Shown: positions 1-6,292 of the stretch, piece after piece
Position numbering within the stretch: the first letter of the stretch is position 1
Layout: the number at the start of each line of letters is the position of its first letter
DNA from: Marinosulfonomonas sp.
Lineage (GTDB): Bacteria; Pseudomonadota; Alphaproteobacteria; Rhodobacterales; Rhodobacteraceae
NCBI GenBank assembly: GCA_019090845.1
Contig: JAHRVD010000387.1
Span: 1-8,015, forward strand
Direction: 5' to 3'
DNA: 8,015 bases
The notes under the pieces: model-generated
What the model was told of the DNA's origin: nothing
Database searches by the model: none
The model's input: only the letters and a program-made list of their open reading frames with translations
Program-made: the position numbers and the translations under genes

Positions 1-232
1 ATATCCAGCCTTTTCGCTTTTGTATTCAGTTTAAGTTAACAACTTAATTTTTCTGAAATCAACCCGCGTGACGCGCAGAGGAATTGGCATTTTTTCGACT
101 CCGGCGGCTGGCATAAAAACATGTTGTGGCCAACTGCCTGACACAGGTCGCGGTTTGTTGATCCAGCCGGCTTCAACGCCGGACGCAAAGCCAGACTGAC
201 ACCAAATAAACCGGACAGGTAATAAGCCTCGG
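1..232. other. Non-coding end region downstream of rlmE
   Basis: This stretch follows the rlmE stop codon and I see no convincing coding sequence in it on either strand. It contains a perfect dyad at 31-47 (listed separately) and a small inverted repeat, CCGGC at 167-171 and GCCGG at 178-182, with a 6-nt loop. Neither is followed by a T-tract on the minus strand, so I cannot name a terminator for rlmE. It may hold the 3' untranslated region of rlmE and the promoter of a gene to the left of the window, but that is inference. Confidence 0.5.
31..47. promoter_or_regulatory. Perfect 7-bp inverted repeat, possible operator
   Basis: TTAAGTT (31-37) and AACTTAA (41-47) are exact reverse complements separated by AAC. 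The site is AT-rich within otherwise GC-rich DNA and lies about 185 bp beyond the rlmE stop. A 3-nt loop with no T-run is a poor terminator, so a protein-binding dyad is the simpler reading. The spacing does not fit the CtrA pattern TTAA-N7-TTAA, because the outer TTAA units are 9 bp apart. A chance AT-rich palindrome cannot be excluded. Confidence 0.3.
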
Positions 233-934
233 CTAACCTTTGAAACCGGTCGCTACGACGAACTTCTCTGACGAATCCGCACGGCTGGCAGGTGGCTTGA
301 CGTTGGCGACCTTGGTGAAACGGGTTTTCAGAAGCTTTTGCAATTCGCCCTCTGCCCCGCCGGCAAGAACCTTGGCGACAAAAGTGCCCCCTTCGTCCAG
401 AACATCAAAGGCGAAATAGGCCGCCGCTTCGCACAGGGAAATAATCCGCAAATGGTCGGTCTGCTTGTGGCCCGAACTGGCGGCCGCCATATCGGACATC
501 ACAACGTCCGCTTTGCCATTCAGCCATGCCTTGACCTGATCGTCGGCCCCTTCGTCCAGAAAATCCAGAACATGAATTTCAGCCCCTGGCACTGGCTCGA
601 CCTCTTGCAGATCAACGCCCAGTATATAGCCCACGGCCTTGCCCTTCTTTTCACCCAGTGCGTTGACACGTTCGGCACCGATCTGACACCAGCCCCCCGG
701 CGCACATCCCAGATCGACCACACGGGCACCGGGCACCAAAAAGCGGTATTTGTCGTCAAGGTCGCGTATTTTATACGCCGCCCGTCCCCGCATGCCTTCG
801 GCCTTAGCCAGCTTGACGTATGGGTCATTAAGCTGGCGTTCCAGCCAAAGCGTCGAGCTAAGTTTACGTCCGCGCGCCGATTTGACCTTTACGCGCAAAG
901 CACGTGCGCCGCGTCCACTGGTGTTTTTGCTCAT
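233..934 (-). CDS. rlmE: 23S rRNA (uridine-2'-O)-methyltransferase RlmE (FtsJ/RrmJ family)
   Basis: Predicted to 2'-O-methylate the A-loop uridine (U2552 in E. coli numbering) of 23S rRNA in the large ribosomal subunit, using S-adenosylmethionine; a cytoplasmic ribosome-maturation enzyme. In the 233-aa product the SAM-binding motif DLGCAPGGW is at 74-82. The K-D-K-E catalytic set is present as K55 (RAAYK), D148 (SDMAAASSG), K188 (FVAKV) and E223 (SSEKFV). The 40- and 35-residue spacing of the last three matches E. coli RlmE (D124, K164, E199). The N-terminus is basic and about 15-20 residues longer than in E. coli, as I recall for alphaproteobacterial versions. I chose the ATG at 934, with GTGGAAA about 9 nt upstream, over a TTG at 970 that adds 12 low-complexity residues. 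It follows the Ppx/GppA gene by 85 bp on the same strand, probably in one transcript. Confidence 0.95.
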   Translation of the reverse strand: MSKNTSGRGARALRVKVKSARGRKLSSTLWLERQLNDPYVKLAKAEGMRGRAAYKIRDLDDKYRFLVPGARVVDLGCAPGGWCQIGAERVNALGEKKGKAVGYILGVDLQEVEPVPGAEIHVLDFLDEGADDQVKAWLNGKADVVMSDMAAASSGHKQTDHLRIISLCEAAAYFAFDVLDEGGTFVAKVLAGGAEGELQKLLKTRFTKVANVKPPASRADSSEKFVVATGFKG

Positions 935-1019
935 CTGTTGGTTTCCACTGGCTTGTCGGTTCTGGGCCAAAAAAGGCTTCTAACAGAAACATCCCCCAAC
1001 CCGCAATCACCAACCCACG

Positions 1020-2132
1020 TTAATACTGACGATCTTCCAACACACCGTCCGCACTCATCTGAGCGTAAAGCAACCCCTCTCGAAGTCCCCGGTCTGCCAC
1101 CGACAACTGGTCCGTCGGCCATACCCGCAAAAGTGCCTGCAAAATTGCAGTGCCTGACATTATTAGCGCATGGCGGTCGCGCCCGATCCCCGGATCAGTG
1201 CGCCGCCCTTCCGGGCCAAGGCGCAAATACCCCCGAACAACCTTGTCGATCTGATCGGATGTCATCCGCAAACCATCAACTTTGTTGCGGTCATAGCGGC
1301 GCAGCCCAAGGTGGGTTGCGGCAACAGTTGTGACCGTTCCGGACGTTCCGATGATCTGAAACCCTTCGCGTTCCTGTTCGGACAGATAGGGTTTAAAACT
1401 AGCCATGTTTTCTTCAAAAAACCAGCTCATCAGGGCGAAACGGGCGGCATCATCAGCCACATCGTTGAACTGATCGCGCAGGGTCGCCACCCCAAGCGGC
1501 ACCGATATCCAGTCCACCACCTTGGCATAGGGAAACGGTGTGTCACCGGGTTTGAACCCGCGGTGCAGCCGCATGATTGCCTTTGAACGTTCCACCGGCG
1601 CAACCTTGGACAAATCTATCCAGACCAGCTCGGTCGAGCCACCGCCGATATCAACCACCAACAACTGATCGGTCTTGGTGGACACCAGCGACGCGCAGGA
1701 AATCACCGCCAGCCGGGCTTCTTCTTCGGGCTGAATAATATCCAGCGACAACCCGGTTTCACGTTTCACCCAACTAATGAATTCATCGGCATTGTCGGCG
1801 CGCCGACAGGCCTCGGTCGCGATCAGACGCATGCGCGACACTTTGTGTTTGGCAATCTTGGTTTTGCAAATCCGCAGCGCCTGAACCGTGCGGGCCATTG
1901 AGGCACGCGACAGACGGCCCGTCGCCTCTAGACCGGCGCCAAGCTGAACAGTTTTGGAAAAACTGTCGATCACATGAAACTGGTTGCCCTTTGGTTGGGC
2001 AATCAGCATGCGACAACTATTTGTTCCCAGATCCAGCGCGGCATAAAGATCCGCCGGGTCGGGCCGGGATGGCGCGGGTTGCTCAACCGGGCTCAGGAAC
2101 GCGCCCGCACCAGTGGGACGCTTGGGCGTCAT
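1020..2132 (-). CDS. Ppx/GppA family phosphatase (exopolyphosphatase / pppGpp phosphohydrolase type)
   Basis: Member of the actin-fold (ASKHA) Ppx/GppA family, which hydrolyses terminal phosphate from polyphosphate and/or pppGpp. In the 370-aa product the phosphate-1 loop DLGTNSCRM is at 34-42. The acidic segment PEEEARL, holding the likely catalytic glutamate, is at 135-141, the phosphate-2 motif DIGGGSTEL at 161-169, GTSGTVTT at 262-269, and a conserved GRDRHALIMSG at 317-327. The protein ends soon after the second actin-like domain, so it lacks the C-terminal HD-type extension of E. coli Ppx (about 510 aa) and is a short form. Residues 1-29 are proline-rich and probably disordered. The start is the ATG at 2132, because a GGAGGG Shine-Dalgarno at 2140-2145 sits 7 nt upstream; a TTG at 2147 would place that motif inside the gene. 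rlmE lies directly downstream. The sequence does not decide between polyphosphate and pppGpp as substrate. Confidence 0.9.
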   Translation of the reverse strand: MTPKRPTGAGAFLSPVEQPAPSRPDPADLYAALDLGTNSCRMLIAQPKGNQFHVIDSFSKTVQLGAGLEATGRLSRASMARTVQALRICKTKIAKHKVSRMRLIATEACRRADNADEFISWVKRETGLSLDIIQPEEEARLAVISCASLVSTKTDQLLVVDIGGGSTELVWIDLSKVAPVERSKAIMRLHRGFKPGDTPFPYAKVVDWISVPLGVATLRDQFNDVADDAARFALMSWFFEENMASFKPYLSEQEREGFQIIGTSGTVTTVAATHLGLRRYDRNKVDGLRMTSDQIDKVVRGYLRLGPEGRRTDPGIGRDRHALIMSGTAILQALLRVWPTDQLSVADRGLREGLLYAQMSADGVLEDRQY

Positions 2133-2162
2133 GAAACCGCCCTCCAATTATGTGTTGATCTG

Positions 2163-2191
2163 ACCCTAGCCCCGGCAATGACACAGGGCAA
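2163..2191 (-). promoter_or_regulatory. Candidate sigma-70-type promoter for the Ppx/GppA–rlmE pair
   Basis: On the minus strand TTGCCC (2191-2186) and TAGGGT (2168-2163) are separated by exactly 17 nt. They match 4/6 and 3/6 of the -35 and -10 consensus. A transcript starting near 2156 would have a leader of about 24 nt holding the GGAGGG site of the ATG at 2132. Position and spacing are good, but the -10 box is GC-rich and weak. Confidence 0.4.
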
Positions 2192-2321
2192 GCGTTCGCA
2201 CGTAATTCTGGCACATATCTGGCCGCAAAATTTGCCGGCAGGCTGATCTTTATTAACTTTGCGAAGGAGCAAATCGAAGGCGGTCAATTCTGATCCGTCA
2301 CGAGAATTACTATTTCCGGTG

Positions 2322-3629
2322 TTAATTCATCTGTGCCGGAAGCCAGGTTGAAAGCGCGGGAAACCCGATCAACAGCGCCATGATAAACACCTCTGCCACA
2401 AGGAACCAACCGACACCGGCAAATATCCGGCCCAGTGGCACCTGCCCGCCAACAACGGCCTTGACCGTATAAACATTCAACCCCACAGGCGGCGTCAACA
2501 GACCGATTTCAATGAATTTTACGGTCAGCACACCAAACCAGATCATGTCGATTTTCTGGGCTTCCAGAAGCGGTATCAGGATCGGCAGCGTCAGCAGCAA
2601 AATTCCGATCGGGTCAAGGAACATGCCCAGTATGACGTAGGTCACCGAAATGATCAGGATAAGTTCCAGCGACGAAGGATCAAACGCAATCAATTGATCG
2701 CCCAGCCATGACGGAAAGCCAGACACGGCAAGAAAACTGGCAAACATCGCAGCGCCCATTGCGATCATGAAAATATTCGCCGTGGTCCCAACCGCATCCG
2801 TAACACTTTCGATCATCACCCGAACCGACAGTCGGCGCGAGAAATAGGCCGTTATCGCCGTCAAAGCCGCACCAAAGGCCCCGGCCTCGGTTGCGGTGAC
2901 GATCCCGCCGTATAGCGCCAGTATTATTCCCAGAATGATCACGATAACGGGCGTGACCGGCAACAGGCTGCCCATGCGTTCATTCATCGACGGGCGAACC
3001 GTCTGGGGCGGTGCAAGTTCCGGGTTGATCATGCAACGGGTGATAATCAGCGCGGTATAAACAAAGGCCGTCAGCAGCCCCGGAATAACCCCGGCTATCA
3101 GCAGGCGCGTGATCGATTCTTCGGCGAAAACACCGTATAAAATGAAAAGAATACTTGGTGGAATAAGCGCCCCAAGTGTGCCCGCACAGGCCACAACCCC
3201 GGTCGCCAGAGAATCCTTATAGCCGTAGCGCAGCATTTCCGGGATCGCCAAACGCCCCATCGCAGCGACGGTCGCCACACTAGACCCGGATGCGGCTGCA
3301 AAAGCCGCACTAGCCCAGTTGGTGGCAACAGCCAGCCCGCCCGGCAGGAACCCCAACCAAAGGCGGGCGGCGCGAAACAGGCTTTCGCTGATGCCGCTTC
3401 GGCTGGCAATTGCGCCCATCAAAAGGAACATCGGAATGGCCGACAGGCTCCAATGAGAAATGAATTCAAATGGTACCGAGTTGACGAAATATATCGCCGT
3501 GCGGCTGCCGCGCAAAACAAACAGGCCAATGAAGGATACGACGAAAAAACTGATGGCGATTGGTATTCTGATCGCGATCAGGAATAACAGCCCTGCAATG
3601 GCGATGATTGCGACTTCGTTACCGGACAT
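2322..3629 (-). CDS. dctM: TRAP transporter large permease subunit (DctM type)
   Basis: Large inner-membrane subunit of a tripartite ATP-independent periplasmic (TRAP) importer, which drives substrate uptake by an ion gradient with the DctQ and DctP subunits. At 435 aa it has the usual family length, and hydrophobic segments along the whole chain are consistent with about 12 membrane helices. Conserved segments are ASGSSVATVAAMG (113-125) with the following IPEM, GTLGALIPPS (150-159), ATEAGAFGA (246-254), LGMFLDPIGILLLTLPI (334-350) and IGLLTPPVGLNVY (375-387). The start ATG at 3629 overlaps the end of dctQ by 11 bp and has GAGG about 8 nt upstream, indicating translational coupling. It is the last gene of the TRAP set; no clear T-tailed terminator follows before the Ppx/GppA gene 189 bp downstream. 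The permease does not reveal the substrate. Confidence 0.95.
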   Translation of the reverse strand: MSGNEVAIIAIAGLLFLIAIRIPIAISFFVVSFIGLFVLRGSRTAIYFVNSVPFEFISHWSLSAIPMFLLMGAIASRSGISESLFRAARLWLGFLPGGLAVATNWASAAFAAASGSSVATVAAMGRLAIPEMLRYGYKDSLATGVVACAGTLGALIPPSILFILYGVFAEESITRLLIAGVIPGLLTAFVYTALIITRCMINPELAPPQTVRPSMNERMGSLLPVTPVIVIILGIILALYGGIVTATEAGAFGAALTAITAYFSRRLSVRVMIESVTDAVGTTANIFMIAMGAAMFASFLAVSGFPSWLGDQLIAFDPSSLELILIISVTYVILGMFLDPIGILLLTLPILIPLLEAQKIDMIWFGVLTVKFIEIGLLTPPVGLNVYTVKAVVGGQVPLGRIFAGVGWFLVAEVFIMALLIGFPALSTWLPAQMN

Positions 3630-4095
3630 TGCGGCCTCGTATAGATGCTAGAACCCGGGCGGCGGCGACCAGCGCAAGCAGGCCAAAACCAAGCGGCATG
3701 AACCAGCGTGACGGCCATGCGGTGACAAAGGCACTGGACCCTTCCCAGACCTCGCCGATCCGGGTTTTTTTCAGGGCTTCCTGGCCCATCCAGTAGGTCG
3801 CCAGAACTGACACGACGAGAATTGTCATATCCCCAAAGAAAATCAAATTTCGGCGCCATCTCAGGCTAGAAAGATCGGAAACGATCTCGACTTTGATCAG
3901 CTCATCTTTGGCCAGTAGTGAGGCCAGCGGCAAAACGCTTAGCGGCACCATGTAGTAAAGCGACACGATCTCGGTTGTGGCTGGCAAAGGCGAATTCAGG
4001 AAATAGCGGCTAAAAGACTCAATGGTGACGTGGATCATCATCAAAACCATTGCCACACTGGCAACAATGGGCGGAATTATCTGAACAAACCGCAT
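3619..4095 (-). CDS. dctQ: TRAP transporter small permease subunit (DctQ type)
   Basis: Small membrane subunit that pairs with DctM in the TRAP importer. The 158-aa product has four hydrophobic segments at about residues 7-27, 44-63, 85-103 and 128-150, the four-helix plan of the family. It also carries the family-like stretches FSRYFLNSPLPATTEIV (28-44) and AWPSRWFMPLG (126-136). I chose the ATG at 4095, preceded by AGGGAG with an 8-nt spacer. The longer frame from an ATG at 4149 would start inside the loop of the dctP–dctQ hairpin and add 18 residues that do not look like a DctQ N-terminus. Its 3' end overlaps dctM by 11 bp. Small permeases diverge fast, so the identification leans on topology and on its position between dctP and dctM. 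Confidence 0.93.
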   Translation of the reverse strand: MRFVQIIPPIVASVAMVLMMIHVTIESFSRYFLNSPLPATTEIVSLYYMVPLSVLPLASLLAKDELIKVEIVSDLSSLRWRRNLIFFGDMTILVVSVLATYWMGQEALKKTRIGEVWEGSSAFVTAWPSRWFMPLGFGLLALVAAARVLASIRGRNVR

Positions 4096-4134
4096 TTGGC
4101 AGGCTCCCTGGAGGCCGGAAAGTGAAAGAAGAAT

Positions 4135-4163
4135 GCGGCGCCCGGACATTAATCGGGCGCCGC
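4135..4163 (-). promoter_or_regulatory. Strong intercistronic hairpin between dctP and dctQ
   Basis: A perfect 10-bp GC-rich inverted repeat, GCGGCGCCCG (4135-4144) and CGGGCGCCGC (4154-4163), encloses a 9-nt loop. In the mRNA it starts 9 nt after the dctP stop codon and is followed by ATTCTTCTTTC, which is pyrimidine-rich but not a clean U-run. The likely role is a partial terminator or a 3'-end stabiliser that lets the abundant periplasmic binding protein be made in excess over the permeases. A full terminator is less likely, because the dctQ Shine-Dalgarno lies about 30 nt further on and no promoter is evident between. Confidence 0.75.
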
Positions 4164-4172
4164 TGACAACAA

Positions 4173-5270
4173 TCAGTCGTTGTAAACATGTTCTGCCAGT
4201 GCGGCAGCGAACTTGGCAGGATCACCGTTGATCTCTTTGGCCAGAGCTTCCCACTTTGGATACAGCTCTTCGTATTTGGCCAGGATCGCTGCTGAGCCGG
4301 AAAAACCAACCTTTTCAGCCGATTTGGCTGCCAGTCCGGCTTCCTGTGACACAAACTCGGCAATTGCAGCGATGAATGCATCGTCCGCAGGCACAAACTG
4401 AATGCCTTTTGCCTTTGCAGCGGCAATTGCTTCCTGCGCTTTACCAAGGTTTGCGTTGATCAGGGCCTCGGCAGAAATCTGTGGCATCTGACCTTTCAGC
4501 GCAGACTGCTGTTCGGGGGAAAGCCGGGCAAAGCTGTCTTTGCCCATCACAAAGATACCATGCGCCTTGGAAAAGCCGACCGGCTGATCAATGATGTAGT
4601 TGACGACATCAAGATAACCGGCACTTTCCAGCCAGGACACTGGGCCAAGAACGCAGTCAATCGTTCCGCGCTGAATGGCCTGCGCACCTTCTGGTGGCGA
4701 CATGGAAACAGGGGTTCCGCCAAGAATACGAACCATGCTGGCACCCGGCCCCAAAGCGCGGACTTTCTTGCCAACCACATCGGCTGCAGTGCGCACTTCT
4801 GGTCCGCACATCAGGTGGTTAGGGGCTGCATTGGTCGCCGCAAGAAGAATGGTGTTGGCATCGTCATATTCTTTCAGACACGCCGGGCAATGCTTAAAAA
4901 GAACTTCCAGTGTGGCACCGGTTCCCGCGATCACGTCGCTACCAGACCCGAAATAGTCAAACAGCACGCTGTTGGCAGCAAGCTGCGCGCGGGTGTAGAC
5001 CGGGATCACAAATCCCGCATCCGCCAGACCATTTCCAACACCTTCCAGTGTGTTGCGCGCCGAAAGCACCTGACCACCGGGTGCAACACGCCACTTTTGT
5101 GCGCCTGCGCCTTCGGAAATCTCTGCAAAAGCGTTTGGAATGACATTGGCCATAACCCCGTGTTTGGGGCTTAGATATGCGCCATAAATCATTTCCTGCG
5201 CGGAAACTGACGTCACTGTCGCCATCAGCGCCGCCGCGAAAAAGCCGCCTTTTACTATTGTTCGTAACAT
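4173..5270 (-). CDS. dctP: TRAP transporter periplasmic solute-binding protein (DctP type)
   Basis: Periplasmic receptor that captures the substrate and delivers it to DctQM. The 365-aa precursor has a clear Sec signal peptide: basic MLRTIVK, a hydrophobic core over 8-20, and the SVSA-QE cleavage site after about residue 24. The binding-fold core is GKKVRALGPGASMVRILGGTPVSM (167-190) followed by EGAQAIQRGTIDCVLGP (194-210). R171 sits where the family's carboxylate-binding arginine is expected, which predicts an organic-acid ligand. It is somewhat longer than typical DctP proteins. The mature protein has four cysteines, including CPAC at 128-131, unusual for this family and possibly disulfide-forming in the periplasm. 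The ATG at 5270 has AGGGAG 6-7 nt upstream. It lies downstream of the IclR regulator and upstream of dctQ. The ligand is unknown; the neighbouring extradiol dioxygenase makes an aromatic or ring-derived acid plausible. Confidence 0.92.
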   Translation of the reverse strand: MLRTIVKGGFFAAALMATVTSVSAQEMIYGAYLSPKHGVMANVIPNAFAEISEGAGAQKWRVAPGGQVLSARNTLEGVGNGLADAGFVIPVYTRAQLAANSVLFDYFGSGSDVIAGTGATLEVLFKHCPACLKEYDDANTILLAATNAAPNHLMCGPEVRTAADVVGKKVRALGPGASMVRILGGTPVSMSPPEGAQAIQRGTIDCVLGPVSWLESAGYLDVVNYIIDQPVGFSKAHGIFVMGKDSFARLSPEQQSALKGQMPQISAEALINANLGKAQEAIAAAKAKGIQFVPADDAFIAAIAEFVSQEAGLAAKSAEKVGFSGSAAILAKYEELYPKWEALAKEINGDPAKFAAALAEHVYND

Positions 5271-5445
5271 GTATTTCTCCCTGATTTATATTGGAACACC
5301 CATTTGACCGGGTGTGGATATTGCGCGCTCATTTTTGCAGCGCTTAAGTCGAAAAATTTCTCCTCTCATGACCAATTTTCGCCGCCACGCGGGGCAAAAA
5401 ACTGTTGTTTTGTTGGGCAAATTACCTGGATTTGTCGCCACACCC
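5271..5445 (-). promoter_or_regulatory. dctP upstream region with candidate operators
   Basis: The 175 bp between the regulator stop and the dctP start is large enough for an independent promoter, although no box pair fits consensus well. Two dyads stand out. A near-palindrome GAAAAATTTCTC at 5351-5362 has one mismatched pair. A perfect 6-bp inverted repeat, ACACCC (5296-5301) and GGGTGT (5310-5315), has an 8-nt spacer and lies about 25 bp before the dctP ATG. IclR proteins bind short dyads near their target promoters, so either could be the site of the adjacent regulator; this is inference from position. Confidence 0.35.
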
Positions 5446-6243
5446 CTAAGGGCTGTGGGCGACAACGTTTGGTCCCTCATTAGCCACATCCAAGACATTC
5501 CCGGACACAGCATTTCTTTTTTTGATTATTTGGTTGATTTGTTCGGCGGCCTCTTGGGCGATCTGATTTACATACTTTTTGTCAGACATCGCATAGCGCG
5601 CGGCACTAAAAACCAGCACCAGACTACCGGGCGGATCGGTATTGACAGGCACAGCCACACCGACATTGTCCGGATCAAGCTCTGCCTTGGACACCGCAGC
5701 GCCCGCACGTCGCAAAGCCAACATACCTGCCCGAAAATCTTCCCATGTGTCGCCCAGACCCGCAGTCGCAATTTCCTGTGAATGTCTGGCGTAAACCTTG
5801 CGTTGCCGCGCCATCGTAAAACACGCAAGGATAATTTTGGACCCTGCGCCTTTGAACAGCGGCATCGCGCGGCCCCGCCCAAAGCTCATCTTCAGCGCAC
5901 TTGGCCCGCGTTCATGCAGGCTGACCACAACACGGTTTTCAAAAAAGCTCGTCAGCAACACATCGCATTCGGTCCGGTCGCGCAGCGCCTGCATGACTGT
6001 CTGGATCATCCGCAAATTCGGGTCGGCCTCTCGAATATGATAGTCAAGTTCGATGATCCGCGGCCCAAGCGTATATTGCCCCGCCACACGCGACAGAAAC
6101 CCGGCCGTATGAAGTTCGCGAATATAGCGATAGGCCGTGCCGCGGCTATACCCAAGCTTTGACATGATATCTTCGGCCGACAATGCAGGGGTTTCGGTTG
6201 TAAACACGTCAAAAACCGATAGCATTTTCGCAAGACTAGACAA
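5446..6243 (-). CDS. IclR family transcriptional regulator
   Basis: DNA-binding regulator of the IclR family, which typically controls adjacent aromatic or organic-acid catabolic and transport genes in response to a small ligand. From the TTG at 6243 the product is 265 aa, a normal length. The N-terminal winged helix-turn-helix begins SSLAKMLSVFDVF (2-14), continues LSAEDIMSKLGYSRGTAYRYIREL (21-44) and ends with the wing at SRVAGQYTLGPR (51-62). The C-terminal effector domain spans about 75-245 and includes GRGRAMPLFKGAGSKIILA (122-140) and DPDNVGVAVPV (190-200). I chose TTG because a GGGGGGG tract lies 6 nt upstream and the resulting N-terminus matches the family. The ATG at 6225 would cut into helix 1, and a GTG at 6330 would overlap the dioxygenase gene. 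It sits between the dioxygenase and the TRAP operon, so both are likely targets. The ligand is unknown. Confidence 0.9.
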   Translation of the reverse strand: MSSLAKMLSVFDVFTTETPALSAEDIMSKLGYSRGTAYRYIRELHTAGFLSRVAGQYTLGPRIIELDYHIREADPNLRMIQTVMQALRDRTECDVLLTSFFENRVVVSLHERGPSALKMSFGRGRAMPLFKGAGSKIILACFTMARQRKVYARHSQEIATAGLGDTWEDFRAGMLALRRAGAAVSKAELDPDNVGVAVPVNTDPPGSLVLVFSAARYAMSDKKYVNQIAQEAAEQINQIIKKRNAVSGNVLDVANEGPNVVAHSP

Positions 6244-6256
6244 ATAATTCCCCCCC
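6244..6256 (-). promoter_or_regulatory. Ribosome binding site of the IclR gene containing a run of seven G
   Basis: Minus strand 6256-6250 is seven consecutive G, followed by AATTAT and then the TTG start codon. This purine tract is the only good Shine-Dalgarno candidate near the N-terminus demanded by the IclR fold, and it decides the start call. The combination of a homopolymeric site and a weak TTG start suggests low, and possibly length-variable, translation of the regulator. Confidence 0.5.
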
Positions 6257-6292
6257 GCAGTCTTCGTTAAACAATAAAAGATAGCCCTGACG

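Noticed and set aside
92..101. Ten-base word TTTTTCGACT shared with the minus strand upstream of dctP near 5346-5355
   Set aside because: Many 10-mer matches are expected by chance in 8 kb read on both strands, and the flanks do not match.
338..1333. Plus-strand open frame of 331 codons
   Set aside because: It lies antisense to rlmE and the end of the Ppx/GppA gene, both of which have full catalytic motifs. Its protein is rich in Pro/His/Gln/Arg with no recognisable domain, as expected for a GC-rich shadow frame.
2222..2239. Imperfect hairpin between dctM and the Ppx/GppA gene as a terminator
   Set aside because: The stem needs a bulged C and has only a 3-nt loop, and the minus strand continues without a T-run.
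4560..5174. Plus-strand open frame of 204 codons
   Set aside because: It is fully antisense to dctP, which has a signal peptide and family motifs. The antisense product shows no family features.
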